A stretch of 64,000 nt of DNA, taken from contig NZ_SUMC01000001.1 in assembly GCF_005047355.1 (NCBI RefSeq), forward strand, positions 1 to 64,000, in the 5' to 3' direction. Source of the DNA: Actinacidiphila oryziradicis (GTDB lineage Bacteria; Actinomycetota; Actinomycetes; Streptomycetales; Streptomycetaceae). The notes under the pieces are model-generated. The model was given only the letters and a program-made list of their open reading frames with translations, did not search any database and was not told the DNA's origin. The translations under genes were made by a program, and so were the position numbers. Shown here in pieces: positions 16,574 to 25,972 of the stretch. Every line of letters begins with the position of its first letter. The stretch's first letter is position 1.

Positions 16574-16591
16574 GTCATCGTCGGGATGCGC

Positions 16592-16957
16592 CTAGACCGC
16601 GTGCGCCCCGCCCGCAGGCGAGCGAAGAACCAGTGAGTGCGGGCGCTTCCGGCCCTTCACTGGCCGCTCGGCGTTGGTCGCCAGGTGCTCGATGAAGACA
16701 GACAGCTCCATCGTCATGTCGTGCCAGTCGTCCACGCGGGGGTACGGCCCGCCGAGGCTGTGCGTCGCGGCCTGGCCGCAAGTCCGTTTGTGGACCACGA
16801 ACATCGGGCTCCGCTCGGTAAGGCCGTCGACGGACCGTTCCATCCACAGCACCAGGGCCATGCCGTCGGCGAACGCCTGCTCGCGGCAGGTGTCACAGAC
16901 AAACGCCGGCGAGGTGTATCCCGTGTCGCCGACGTTGGTGCTGATGAGCTCGATCAT
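16592..16957 (-). CDS. Hypothetical protein with CxxC motif
   Basis: A 121-residue protein. The start at MIELISTNVGD is preferred because the upstream codons are not coding-like. It has CDTC near residue 20 and one further Cys (RTCGQ), and a helix DDWHDMTMELSVFIEHL, with a basic C-terminus. No family was recognised. It follows the Cre-like gene on the same strand and lies between that gene and the lox-like sites, so it might be an accessory factor, which is only a guess. Confidence 0.55.
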   Translation of the reverse strand: MIELISTNVGDTGYTSPAFVCDTCREQAFADGMALVLWMERSVDGLTERSPMFVVHKRTCGQAATHSLGGPYPRVDDWHDMTMELSVFIEHLATNAERPVKGRKRPHSLVLRSPAGGAHAV

Positions 16958-17012
16958 GTGTGGCTGCTCCGTCGGTTGTCGATGCTGCGGGCCAGTCTGC
17001 CTTGCGCGCCGG

Positions 17013-18071
17013 TCAGAGTCCCGTTCCTGTGACCGGGTTGTCCTCCCACTTGTCGACGTCCTCAAAGTAGCCAAGCAATGCTTTCGAGCCGTCGGCCCAC
17101 CCGCCGTGGCGGCCGATGGTGACGATGTCGTGGCCGGCCTTGCGGGCAGCGGTGGCGAAGCCGCGGCGCAGCGAGTGCCCGGTCCACTGGCCTTTCAGTC
17201 CGGCGGCGTCGGCGGCGCGCTCGACGATCAGCGCGGCGGCCTGGGCGGTGAGTCGGCCGGACGGGTCGCCGATCGCCACACCGTGGCGGTACAGCGGCGG
17301 CGCCACACGGCCGTGCCTGTCGATCCGCACGAACATCGGGCCGTCGGTGCGCCCCGCCTCGGCCATGGCCTCACGTAGCGCCCTGAGCGTCCGCACGGGG
17401 CAGGTGGCGAGCTTGGAGCCGTAGGGGATAGCGACGTCGGAGAACGCCTTGATCTTCTTGCGGTACACGGCCGCCTCGATGCCCTGCTCGGTCTCGACCA
17501 GGTCCGCCAGGTCGAGGGCCACCAGCTCGGAGACACGCGCCGCGGAGGCGAAGCCGAGGAGCAGCAGCGCGGCGTCGCGCTTGCCGATGAGGGTGTCGCG
17601 GTCGAGGGTGGCGAGCATGTCGCGGAGCCGGGCCGGGACGGCAGGCTGCGCCTTGCGGGCACGGGCGGCGGGATCCTTGGCGCGGGCGAGCTCGTCGCGG
17701 TAGCCGGCCAGCACCATGCGGGCACCCTTTGTCTCCGGCGGCTGGACGTTCACGGCCCGGTGCGCGGTGCGGATAGCGGCGATAGCCCGCTCGATGCTGG
17801 ACGGCGAGAACGGGCGCCCGGTCTTCGGCCGCACGGCGGTCTTCAGATGCGTCACGTACTCGATGACCGTCTCAGGCGCGGCCGGCATCGGGGCGCTCCC
17901 AGTGGCGGCGCACCACCCGGCGAACTGCTCCCAGTCCGAGGCGTAAGCGCGTCGGGTGGAGTCGGCGGTACCGGCGGCGAGTGCGGCCCGCGCGGCTTCG
18001 GACAGACGTGCGGGTTCGACGGCGGCGACGGCCCCGTGGTGACGGCCGCTCAACTCCAGTTCCTGGTTCAT
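17013..18071 (-). CDS. Cre-like tyrosine recombinase
   Basis: A 352-residue tyrosine recombinase with a SAM-like N-terminal core-binding domain (STRRAYASDWEQFAGWC ... ETVIEYVTHLK) and a catalytic domain with the expected residues. Arg I is in FASAARVSEL, Lys in YRKKIKAF, His-X-X-Arg in GHSLRRGFAT, His/Trp in IGRHGGWADG, and the nucleophilic Tyr in ALLGYFEDVD. The GHSxRxG and GGW layout and the N-terminal AxWC region resemble phage P1 Cre more than XerC or lambda Int. With the lox-like sites next door, dimer resolution of the circular element is the likely role. Integration itself is better explained by the serine recombinase at the right end. Confidence 0.8.
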   Translation of the reverse strand: MNQELELSGRHHGAVAAVEPARLSEAARAALAAGTADSTRRAYASDWEQFAGWCAATGSAPMPAAPETVIEYVTHLKTAVRPKTGRPFSPSSIERAIAAIRTAHRAVNVQPPETKGARMVLAGYRDELARAKDPAARARKAQPAVPARLRDMLATLDRDTLIGKRDAALLLLGFASAARVSELVALDLADLVETEQGIEAAVYRKKIKAFSDVAIPYGSKLATCPVRTLRALREAMAEAGRTDGPMFVRIDRHGRVAPPLYRHGVAIGDPSGRLTAQAAALIVERAADAAGLKGQWTGHSLRRGFATAARKAGHDIVTIGRHGGWADGSKALLGYFEDVDKWEDNPVTGTGL

Positions 18072-18136
18072 GAGAAGCCATGTTATCTCTAATCAGAGTG
18101 TCCGCCTAGGCGATCACCCGGAATCGGTGCCCCGAC

Positions 18137-18421
18137 CTACACGGAATGCCGCGCGGGGTGATCCCTTCCCGCGTCGTCGACTGTGGCAGCGAGCAGTTGC
18201 GCCCGCTCCGTCTCGTCGAGCCCGAGCCCGTCGGCCAGTTGCCTGGCGACCGTCACCGACGGGCAGCGCCGCCCGGCCTCGAGGTCGAACAGGTACGACG
18301 GGGACAGCTCGAGCAGTCGGGCAGCCTCGCGCATCCGCCAGCCCCGGCGCATCCGAGCCGCGCCCAGCATCGGACCGAGCCCGGCCGGCGGTGTACGGCG
18401 CATCCGGATCTCTGCGGCCAT
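18137..18421 (-). CDS. XRE-family DNA-binding protein
   Basis: A 94-residue protein with an HTH of the XRE type: LGAARMRRGWRMREAARLLE, then LSPSYLFDLEAGRR and LADGLGLDE. Its ATG overlaps the stop of the upstream gene (ATGA). It lies upstream of the Cre-like gene in the leftward operon. A local regulator of recombination or copy control is plausible from position. The Ala/His tail has no motif. Confidence 0.7.
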   Translation of the reverse strand: MAAEIRMRRTPPAGLGPMLGAARMRRGWRMREAARLLELSPSYLFDLEAGRRCPSVTVARQLADGLGLDETERAQLLAATVDDAGRDHPARHSV

Positions 18422-18669
18422 CAGGCATCACCCTTTCGCCGCGGGCCCTTGACGGCCAGGGCCATCCGGAGCAGCTGCTCGACCTGCTCGAAGTGGCGGC
18501 GCTGCGCCCCGGTCATCTGCGGCAGCTCCTTGGCGAGCCGGTCGGCCCTGGTGCGCCGCCGCTGCTGCCGGTTGGACCATGCGCGGCGACACGGGGGACT
18601 GCACAGCCGCGGCACCGGTCCCCGGGCGGGCCGTTCGAACTGCTCGCCGCAGTAGTCGCATGTGAGCAT
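18421..18669 (-). CDS. Small zinc-finger protein
   Basis: An 82-residue protein. AAGGAG precedes the ATG. It has CDYCGEQF and CSPPC (about residues 4-28), typical of a treble-clef zinc knuckle found in phage and plasmid DNA-binding proteins, then a long basic helix (WSNRQQRRRTRADRLAKEL). Similar short CxxC...CxxxC proteins occur in Streptomyces phages. It overlaps the XRE gene by ATGA. It probably binds DNA; the target is unknown. Confidence 0.65.
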   Translation of the reverse strand: MLTCDYCGEQFERPARGPVPRLCSPPCRRAWSNRQQRRRTRADRLAKELPQMTGAQRRHFEQVEQLLRMALAVKGPRRKGDA

Positions 18670-18685
18670 CGCTGGCAGCTCCTTG

Positions 18686-19018
18686 TCACGCGTAGCCGAC
18701 GGCCAGGGCCGGATTGGTCGCTGCTCCGCCGATCGTGATGCCGGAGCGCGCGGGGAGCTGGAAGTCGTAGACGCCGGCCGCTGCCGACGCGGCGATGACG
18801 CCGATGACCGTGCCGGACGCCGCGGTCGCGTTGTCGTACACGACGATGGCCGCGGCACCGTTCGCGGCGGCGAGGACGATCCTGCCCAGCCGCCCCGGGC
18901 TGGTCTTCACGACCTGCGGGCCGGTCGCGCCTGCGGCGATCGACGCCAGCTGGTCCCCGCCGGCCGACATCGAGAATCCGTTGCTGTCGACCGGCGTGAA
19001 CACAGGGCTGGTGGGCAC
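18686..19018 (-). CDS. Phage-type beta-rich protein
   Basis: A 110-residue protein with the pattern VKTSPGRLGRIVLAAANG ... VYDNATAASGTVIGVI ... FQLPARSGITIGG ... ALAVGYA. This arrangement resembles small proteins encoded in actinophage structural regions, possibly virion decoration proteins. It is the only gene of that kind in the element, so it is either a leftover from a phage ancestor or has another role. The assignment is from memory of the pattern and not secure. Confidence 0.55.
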   Translation of the reverse strand: MPTSPVFTPVDSNGFSMSAGGDQLASIAAGATGPQVVKTSPGRLGRIVLAAANGAAAIVVYDNATAASGTVIGVIAASAAAGVYDFQLPARSGITIGGAATNPALAVGYA

Positions 19019-19390
19019 TTAGATGCCGTCCTTCAGGTAGTCCGACAGCGACATCGGCGCACTGGGTTCCCACGTGCGGAGGCTGTCGGTGGGCCAGAGG
19101 TCGACGGCCCGCTGAGTCCAGGGGTCAGCTACCGGGGCGGCGGGCGAGTCGACGTTCTCGGCGAGCCGCTTCGCCTTCTTGGCCTTGGGCGCGGTCTCCT
19201 TGGCGCCCACCGTCTTCCGCTTCGCGACCTTCATCTTCGGCACCTTGTTGCCCTTCTTCTTGACCTTCTCCGTCACCGTCTTCGGCGGCGCTCCGGCAAG
19301 CTGGGCGAGGGCCATGTACCTGAGGCGGTCGAACTCCGCATCGGTGGCCGGCGGCCCCTCATGGATCGGGGTACGGACTGGGTTCGTCAT
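19019..19390 (-). CDS. Lysine-rich hypothetical protein
   Basis: A 123-residue protein (ATG with GGAGA upstream). The middle is strongly basic with repeated Lys (VTEKVKKKGNKVPKMKVAKR, then KAKKAKR), and the C-terminus is acidic and Trp-containing (DSLRTWEPS). The stop abuts the next ATG within one base. The Lys-rich section is like histone-type or nucleic-acid-coating tails, but no family is recognised. It pairs by position with the phage-type protein after it. Confidence 0.55.
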   Translation of the reverse strand: MTNPVRTPIHEGPPATDAEFDRLRYMALAQLAGAPPKTVTEKVKKKGNKVPKMKVAKRKTVGAKETAPKAKKAKRLAENVDSPAAPVADPWTQRAVDLWPTDSLRTWEPSAPMSLSDYLKDGI

Positions 19391-19568
19391 GGCATCTCCA
19401 GATGGTGCGGACTTACGGGGGAAGGGGCGCGCCACCGGGGCGCAGGTCGGATCAAGGCAGATGGAGGAGACCGAGGTCACCGCTGCTCCCCGCCTTCGCT
19501 CGCTCGCGCCCTGACGGCGCAGAGCGTGACGTTGACGCCCGAACGCGGCACGCCCCTGGTCATTGGGG

Positions 19569-20150
19569 TCAGAGCTCGCGGCGGTGGTAGATCGCGGTGA
19601 GGAGCTCGGAGCGCTCGATGCGGGACGACGCCCAGCTCGGCATGACCCGGTGCGGGGACGGGGCGGTCCCCTCAAGCTCGGCACGGGCCTCGTTCGCGGC
19701 CTGCCGGGCATCGCCGCCGGCCACCTCGGCGGCCTTCGCGGCGGTCAGGCTGTCGCGTACCGCGTCGACACCGGCGAGGGCTTCCGCGAGGCATCGCCGG
19801 GCGGTCTCCTCGGCCTCACGCTCGGCCGCCATCGCCGCGGCCAGCGTCGCCCTGGACGCCTCCTCGCGCGCCTGTCGCGCTGCGGTCTCAGCCTCGGCCC
19901 GCTGGTGCGCCCCAAGGGCGTGCACGGCCTCCCCGAGGGCCCGCTCGGTCGCTTCGGCGAGGGCCAGGTGAGGGCGGACGGCATCCGCCCGGCCCTTGGC
20001 CTCCTCGGCGGACCTGAAGTCCTGGACCTCGAGCGCCGCGGCGAGGTCGGCCTCGGCCTGGCTCAGCTCGCCGCGGATCGTCTCGGCTTCGCTGCGGGCT
20101 TCAACAAGCTTGCCGTTGAGGTCCGGGGCCGTCCTGGTCGCGGTTGTCAT
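19569..20150 (-). CDS. Long coiled-coil protein
   Basis: A 193-residue protein. It is almost all alpha-helical with heptad-like Ala/Glu/Arg sequence (LVEARSEAETIRGELSQAEA; TAARQAREEASRATLAAAMA), and no cysteine. It overlaps the previous gene by 50 bp, so its true start may be slightly downstream. It may be a scaffold or partner of replication proteins; nothing confirms this. Confidence 0.55.
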   Translation of the reverse strand: MTTATRTAPDLNGKLVEARSEAETIRGELSQAEADLAAALEVQDFRSAEEAKGRADAVRPHLALAEATERALGEAVHALGAHQRAEAETAARQAREEASRATLAAAMAAEREAEETARRCLAEALAGVDAVRDSLTAAKAAEVAGGDARQAANEARAELEGTAPSPHRVMPSWASSRIERSELLTAIYHRREL

Positions 20151-20640
20151 CGGGGGTCTCCATCAGTCGGCGATTCGTGTATGCGATCACGTCCGCCCGG
20201 TGCAGCAGCCAGACGTGCCTTTCGGCCTGCCGGGCGCGGACCCTGCCGGTGACGGCGAGCCGTCGCCACCATTCGGAGGTGAACCCTCCGAGGTCCGCTG
20301 CTTGCGCGGTCGTGATCTCTTCCACGACCGAGACTGACGCCAGTTGGGCGACACCAAGAACCTCACGGGCCACAGGCGTTGGGGCTGCCAAAGCGCGTGC
20401 CGCGTGCTGCCTGGCTTGGTACCGGGCCGCCGCGCTCCGTGAAGCCTTCAGCACCCCCAGCAGAGCCCTGGACAGCCCCCCGCCGTTCCGGTGGGCCGCA
20501 TCGAGAAAGGCCGACAGTTCGGCACACAACGGCCCGGGCACCGCTATGCCGTCCCACAGCTCCGACGGCGCCGGCCGGTCGTCCCGGGGTGGCTGTACGC
20601 CCTCGTACCGGCGGCTCACCGGCCGCTGCTCTCCGCTCAC
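20101..20640 (-). CDS. Excisionase/MerR-like DNA-binding protein
   Basis: A 179-residue protein. The C-terminal part (about 108-165) has the winged-helix pattern of small excisionases: EEITTAQAADLGGFTSEWW, RLAVTGRVRARQ, HVWLLHRADVIAY. The N-terminal 100 residues are helical and Ala/Arg-rich with no known motif. In phages similar proteins regulate transcription or act as recombination directionality factors, so it is one candidate Xis for this element. It overlaps its upstream neighbour by ATGA. Confidence 0.6.
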   Translation of the reverse strand: MSGEQRPVSRRYEGVQPPRDDRPAPSELWDGIAVPGPLCAELSAFLDAAHRNGGGLSRALLGVLKASRSAAARYQARQHAARALAAPTPVAREVLGVAQLASVSVVEEITTAQAADLGGFTSEWWRRLAVTGRVRARQAERHVWLLHRADVIAYTNRRLMETPDDNRDQDGPGPQRQAC

Positions 20641-20870
20641 GACTCATCCCCGGCGGCGTCGATGCCGAGGGTGGCGAGGACGGCATCACGGCCGACGTCA
20701 CCGACCGCGAAACCCAGCGTCAGATGCAGCGCGCGGGCGAGGACGGCAAGGACATCGAGCGCGTTGGTGTCGGCGAGGAGCTCCTCGACCGACACCGAGG
20801 GCGGGTCGAGGGATGCGGCGGTGACGATCGCAATCGCTGCCTGCAGCGGGGCTTTCAACTGGGATTCCAT
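20637..20870 (-). CDS. Small hypothetical protein
   Basis: A 77-residue acidic, helical protein beginning MESQLKAPLQAAIAIVTAAS. The start ATG lies in a normal context, and the stop overlaps the next ATG. It has no cysteine or membrane segment. No function is visible. It is part of the leftward operon and probably expressed with the replication genes. Confidence 0.5.
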   Translation of the reverse strand: MESQLKAPLQAAIAIVTAASLDPPSVSVEELLADTNALDVLAVLARALHLTLGFAVGDVGRDAVLATLGIDAAGDES

Positions 20871-20896
20871 GGCGTTTCCGTTCGTACAGGGGTGGT

Positions 20897-21112
20897 TCAG
20901 GCTGCGCTGAGCTTGGCTATGGGCTCGGTACGGCTGACGAGATAGAAGACGCCGCACGGGGAGCGGCGAAGGCCGAGGCCGAGGTGCCGGTGCTGGGCGC
21001 CGCAGTTGGGGCAGGTGACGACCAGCTGCAAGGTGCCGGCGGTCACCAGGTCGACGGCTGCGACGCTGGGCAGCTCGCGGGTGAGGGCGGTGTACTGGGC
21101 GGTCTGGTTCAT
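20897..21112 (-). CDS. Small zinc-knuckle protein
   Basis: A 71-residue protein with CPNCGAQHRHLG and a later SPCGVFY, a partial zinc ribbon with His ligands (C-C-H-H-C). Short ribbon proteins of this type are frequent in Streptomyces phages. It is preceded by a purine-rich ribosome site. The role is unknown; the hydrophobic N-terminal helix is too short to span a membrane. Confidence 0.55.
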   Translation of the reverse strand: MNQTAQYTALTRELPSVAAVDLVTAGTLQLVVTCPNCGAQHRHLGLGLRRSPCGVFYLVSRTEPIAKLSAA

Positions 21113-21177
21113 GGGGGGCTCTGTTTTTCCTTGTGGTTGGTGGGGTCGGTCCGGGCGGCGGCTCTCGGGGGACGGCA

Positions 21178-21639
21178 TCAGGCCGCGGCGGCGGGTACGC
21201 GGGGCCGGTCGGCGCGGACGAGCCACAGAAGCTCGCACGCGGGGTCGAGGCAGCGCAAGGCGTCGTGCGGGCGGCCGGCGATGACGACGCTGGCGACCCG
21301 GCGGGCCATCCGCTCGGTACGGCAGCTCGGGCAGACGACCATGCGGGCGGTCGGTGGCACGGTGGTTCCTCCGGGGGTTGTGGGGGTCGAAAAATCGCGG
21401 CCTTCGGGTGCGCGCTCGGCGGCACGTCTGGCGGGCTCAGCGGTGCTGAGGGCATAGCTTTCGCTCGGGCGGGCGGAAGCTATTTCCGCCGCATTGAGGC
21501 GCGCGAGCTTCGTCCGGTGCCGCTGCACGAGCCCGGCGTTACGGGCGGCCTGCAGGTCAGCCCGGCGGGTCTTGTCGGCGGCTATGCGGCGACGCGCGGC
21601 CTCGATGCGCTCGGCGACGACGTCGTTGACGTTGGTCAT
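21178..21639 (-). CDS. Zinc-ribbon protein with helical N-terminus
   Basis: A 153-residue protein. The N-terminal 60 residues are a basic helix (VVAERIEAARRRIAADKTRR), and the C-terminus has CPSCRTERM and CLDPAC (about 100-135), a zinc ribbon. It overlaps the upstream J-domain gene by ATGA. A nucleic-acid role near replication is possible. No specific family was found. Confidence 0.55.
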   Translation of the reverse strand: MTNVNDVVAERIEAARRRIAADKTRRADLQAARNAGLVQRHRTKLARLNAAEIASARPSESYALSTAEPARRAAERAPEGRDFSTPTTPGGTTVPPTARMVVCPSCRTERMARRVASVVIAGRPHDALRCLDPACELLWLVRADRPRVPAAAA

Positions 21640-22019
21640 CGGGCGGCCATCCGGCGGGCCCGCTCGTACTTCTGGCGGGCGGCGATGAACTCGGCGTCGT
21701 TGCCGCCGCGGTCGGGGTGGGCGTCGGCCATGCGCTGCTTCAGTTCGGCCACTGACGGCCGCTTGGGCGGCTGGGGCAGCTCCGGCTCGCGGAGGTACAG
21801 GCGCCGGTTGTGAACCCGGTCCCAGATCTCGCCGTCGGCCTCGAGCCTCTGCCGATCGAGGGAGTAGGTGCGGCCCCAGTCGTCGGTGTAGAAGATCCGC
21901 TTGGGGGTCTTCTTGGTGATCCGGTGGCGGCGGATCGCGTAGCCCTCGAAGGGCTCGTCCCAGTTGGGGTCATAGATCTCGTGCAGGCACTCGACCTGCT
22001 CGGGGTTGGTCTCGGGCAC
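21636..22019 (-). CDS. J-domain-like protein (downstream copy)
   Basis: A 127-residue protein. The C-terminal 45 residues form a short J domain: SVAELKQRMADAHPDRGGND, where HPD is the catalytic motif that stimulates DnaK, followed by helix III. The N-terminal ~80 residues (EIYDPNWDEPFEGYAIR ... RIFYTDDWGRTYSLDRQRLE) look like a beta-rich domain of unknown family. It lies 80 bp downstream of dnaB. Phage lambda uses host DnaJ/DnaK to free DnaB from its loader, so a similar role is suggested, not shown. Confidence 0.7.
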   Translation of the reverse strand: MPETNPEQVECLHEIYDPNWDEPFEGYAIRRHRITKKTPKRIFYTDDWGRTYSLDRQRLEADGEIWDRVHNRRLYLREPELPQPPKRPSVAELKQRMADAHPDRGGNDAEFIAARQKYERARRMAAR

Positions 22020-22098
22020 GGTCTTCTCCTTTCGGTGTGATGCTGGGATTACCGGCCGGGCCTGTTGACGGCGGGCCCGGCCGGGCGGGGGTCAGGGG

Positions 22099-23429
<1,331 letters not shown>

Positions 23430-23433
<4 letters not shown>

Positions 23434-24020
23434 CGGGCCCTCCGGCGGTCGGCTCCGGTGAACTTCACGATGGTTGCGCCGTCGGCGAGGCGGGAGGCGG
23501 CACGGTCTCCGATGAATTCCTTCAGGCCAACCTCGTTCGACGCGACGATCGTTGGCCGCCGGCGCTGCCAGCGGCGGTCGATGATGGCGAGCAGGGCGTC
23601 TGCGTCCCAGTCGTTGACGCGCTGGGCTCCGAGATCGTCGATGGCGAACAGGTCCGCCTCGCGCCAGATGCGCAGCCGCTCAGTGTCGACGGGCCGGTCG
23701 GTGGCTTCCTTCACCTCGTAGGACGCGGCGATCTCCATACGGCCGCGCCAGCCCTGACGGACCAGAGTCTCAGCGGCCTTCCACAGGGACCAGGTCTTCC
23801 CGGTGCCCACCTTGCCGATGAGGATCAGCGCGCCGGGCTCGCCCTGAAGGAACCGTTCGATCCAGCCCTGAATGTCCGGGTGGAGTTCGCCTTCCTCGTC
23901 GAAGACCGGGGGCCGTTTGTCGAGGAGCAGGTGGAGGCGGCGCTCGATCTGCTCGCGGCGGGCGCCTTGCTGGGCTTCGGCGAGCAGGGCGGCGTCGTCG
24001 TAGGGGTCGTAGTGGTTCAC
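23430..24020 (-). CDS. DnaC-type helicase loader ATPase
   Basis: A 196-residue AAA+ protein. Walker A is LIGKVGTGKTWSLWK, Walker B is LFAIDDLGAQRVNDWDADAL, with SNEVGLKEF (sensor 1) and DRAASRLADG (arginine region) after it. This is the DnaC/DnaI/IstB-like layout, and its position between the initiator and dnaB genes makes a DnaB loader the natural call. The short N-terminal part probably binds DnaB. It is ATGA-coupled to both neighbours. Confidence 0.85.
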
Positions 24021-24895
24021 ACGATGTCCTCAGGGGTTGCGTTGTGGATGTCGTCGTCGTCGGGGAGGTCGGAGCGGGCGCCGGTGCGCTGCTGCGGGCT
24101 GCCCGCGCGTTTGAGAGCGCCAAGGGCGATGTCGAGGGTGGCGCCGGAGATCGAGCGGCCTTCGCGGGCGCAGCGGTCGAGAGCTCGGGCGAGGTCGTCG
24201 CGCTCGACGCCGTTGCCAATGGCGGCACGGATCACGGAGCGGACGGCGATGAAGGGCTGGGCACGGCCTTTGCCGTGGTGCTCCCAGAAAGCGGCGGTGA
24301 GGGCGTCGGCGACCTGGTGCTTGCCGGGCTTCCGCTGGCCGCTGGCGGGCTTGCCCGCCGGAGCAGTAGAGGAAGTAGTTGAGGAAGTAGAAGGAGTAGG
24401 GCGGGTGGTTTTCACCCGCCTACCGGCAGAAAATCGCCCGCCTACTCCGTTAGTAGCCGGGTGGTTTTCGCCCGCCTTGCTCGCAGCCTGCTTGTCTGAG
24501 TAGGCGGGTGATTTTGACCCGCCTACGTCCTCCGAGGTGTCGCCTGTCGCGGGTTCGTCTTGAACCGGCTTCGCAAGCGGACACATGCACTCCGGTGCGC
24601 CGGGGCATCCCTCCGGCGATAGGTGCAGGAACCGGAACTTGGCGACCTTGCCGTTGTGGCCGCTGGCAGCGCGCTCGATGACCTTCTGTGTCAGGAGCGC
24701 GGCGAGGATGCGCCGCATGGCCCGGTCGTCCGGCACGAGCGCCTGTCGCATGATCTCGGGGTCTTCGGTGCTGCTGAAGGTGAGGCGCGTCTTGTCGTTG
24801 GCGTCGTCGGCGAGCACCAGAGCGGCGAGCTTCTCGCCCTTGGTGAGGCCGTCGGGAGACCAGAGCTTCACGTCGCGGTACAGCGGGTAGCCCAT
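24017..24895 (-). CDS. Replication initiator with internal iterons
   Basis: A 292-residue protein. The first ~95 residues form a winged helix of the type in phage replication initiators (LTKGEKLAALVLADDANDK ... MRRILAALLTQKVIERA). A Cys cluster CPGAPECMC follows. The middle (about 120-175) is a Ser/Thr/Pro-rich linker, and the C-terminal helical domain (KHQVADALTAAFWEHHGKGR ... ARALDRCAREGRS) resembles DnaD-like loader-contact domains. It lies upstream of the loader and dnaB, the same order as lambda O-P. The linker DNA contains palindromic iterons, as in other phages where the origin lies inside the initiator gene. Family naming is by layout only. Confidence 0.7.
   Translation of the reverse strand: MGYPLYRDVKLWSPDGLTKGEKLAALVLADDANDKTRLTFSSTEDPEIMRQALVPDDRAMRRILAALLTQKVIERAASGHNGKVAKFRFLHLSPEGCPGAPECMCPLAKPVQDEPATGDTSEDVGGSKSPAYSDKQAASKAGENHPATNGVGGRFSAGRRVKTTRPTPSTSSTTSSTAPAGKPASGQRKPGKHQVADALTAAFWEHHGKGRAQPFIAVRSVIRAAIGNGVERDDLARALDRCAREGRSISGATLDIALGALKRAGSPQQRTGARSDLPDDDDIHNATPEDIV
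24396..24526. repeat. Palindromic iterons inside the initiator gene, candidate origin
   Basis: Three palindromic repeats with arms like GTAGGCGGGTG and CCCGCCTAC around a central TTTT: 24396-24423, 24453-24476 and 24500-24526. A half copy lies at 24429-24445. A low-GC purine tract with repeated GAAGTAG/GGAGTAG lies beside them at 24362-24400 and may be the unwinding part. This is the usual arrangement of a theta origin within an initiator gene. Confidence 0.7.
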
Positions 24896-25305
24896 TAGCG
24901 GCTCACCGCCCGGTCGCGGGCCGCGTTGAGTGCCTGCATGGCCTCGGTGTCGCCGCCCCGGTCGGGATGCAGGACAGGCAGCAGAGCCTTGTACGCGCGG
25001 TCGGCGAGCGCCTTGTCCATCGCCGCGTACATGGCGTCAGCCCAGGTGTCTGCGGCGCGTCCGCGGCGCGGGCTCTCGGCCCGGCCGGCCTTGGCGTCGC
25101 GGACGACGACCTTGAAGCCCTCGGCCGCCAGAGCGGCCTTCAGCTCCGGGACGAGGGTCAGCGAGATCACCCAGCACTTCTCGGCGGCATCCCAATTCCG
25201 GAGCCGTGAGGGCAGGGTGCGGATGCACCCGAGGGCCTCAAAGGGGCTGAACACCTGCGCGGTGATGGTGCTGACGACAATGCGGACGGTGGCGTCGCTG
25301 GTCAT
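24895..25305 (-). CDS. J-domain-like protein (upstream copy)
   Basis: A 136-residue protein. The C-terminal 40 residues read YKALLPVLHPDRGGDTEAM, the J-domain HPD motif with helix II and III. The N-terminal 65 residues (PFEALGCIRTLPSRLRNWDA; KCWVISLTLVPELKAALAAE) match short domains found in Streptomyces phage proteins. It overlaps the initiator gene by one base. Together with 21636-22019 it brackets the initiator/loader/helicase genes, so the element seems to bring its own DnaK co-chaperones for helicase loading. That role is inferred from lambda. Confidence 0.7.
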   Translation of the reverse strand: MTSDATVRIVVSTITAQVFSPFEALGCIRTLPSRLRNWDAAEKCWVISLTLVPELKAALAAEGFKVVVRDAKAGRAESPRRGRAADTWADAMYAAMDKALADRAYKALLPVLHPDRGGDTEAMQALNAARDRAVSR

Positions 25306-25475
25306 CGGATCACCGCCGAAAGTGTCGCTGTCGTGCTCAACGTGTCGTCCTTGCTCGCGAGCGAGGGGAAGGGCGTGGCGGCCGGAGCCGCCCCCCGCGA
25401 GGTCTTGGCTGTCGTGTACGGGTTGGGGCGCGCCGCCCCGCCTGAGCGGGAACCCCGGACGGGGCGGCGCGCCAT
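25302..25475 (-). CDS. Small basic hypothetical protein
   Basis: A 57-residue protein rich in Arg, Ser, Thr and Pro (MARRPVRGSRSGG, RPNPYTTAKTSRG), probably disordered. Its ATG overlaps the upstream stop (TGATG) and its stop overlaps the J-domain gene. No motif is present. It could be a short DNA- or protein-binding tail protein, but it may also be a spurious ORF. Confidence 0.4.
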   Translation of the reverse strand: MARRPVRGSRSGGAARPNPYTTAKTSRGAAPAATPFPSLASKDDTLSTTATLSAVIR

Positions 25476-25972
25476 CACAGCTGGCCCTGGTTGCGGCGGC
25501 CGTCGGTGCCCGGAAGGCCGTGCGCGATGAGCTGCAGCTCGGTCTCGTCGGACTGCCACGGGTAGTCGTGCCAGGACCGGGCCCAGCCGTCCGGGAACCG
25601 TTCCGGCGCCGGTAGCTCCAGCTGCCCGGCGATAGCCGCCAGGGGGCTGATGGTGGCGTCGTGGAGACCGCGCTCAGCGGTAGCGACCCATAGGCCGTGG
25701 CCTTCGATGGAGTCGCCGGCCCGGTCGGTCCAGTAGTCGCGCATGTGGGCGGTCAGCCCGGTGCCGACGGTCATGGACTCCGCCACCAGGTGGGCATCGG
25801 CCCAGTGGCGTCCGTCCGGGCTTCGGAAGGTGCCGCGCACGCGGATCCCTCCGAGTACGTGCAGCGGCCCGTCGGGACCGAGGTACGTCAGGCCGGTCTC
25901 GGCGCAGAACTCGCCGATCGCGTCCCGCGTGATCTCGGCGCAGGCGGCTATGAGCCGCTCCCGGGTGGTCAT
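25475..25972 (-). CDS. Hypothetical protein
   Basis: A 165-residue acidic protein (MTTRERLIAACAEITRDAIG), with LTYLGPDGPLHVLGGIRVRG and several His and Trp residues. No cysteine cluster or membrane segment. The start is coupled to the upstream gene by ATGA. The C-terminal WHDYPWQSDETELQL has no known motif. It is in the replication operon but its role is unknown. Confidence 0.5.
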   Translation of the reverse strand: MTTRERLIAACAEITRDAIGEFCAETGLTYLGPDGPLHVLGGIRVRGTFRSPDGRHWADAHLVAESMTVGTGLTAHMRDYWTDRAGDSIEGHGLWVATAERGLHDATISPLAAIAGQLELPAPERFPDGWARSWHDYPWQSDETELQLIAHGLPGTDGRRNQGQL

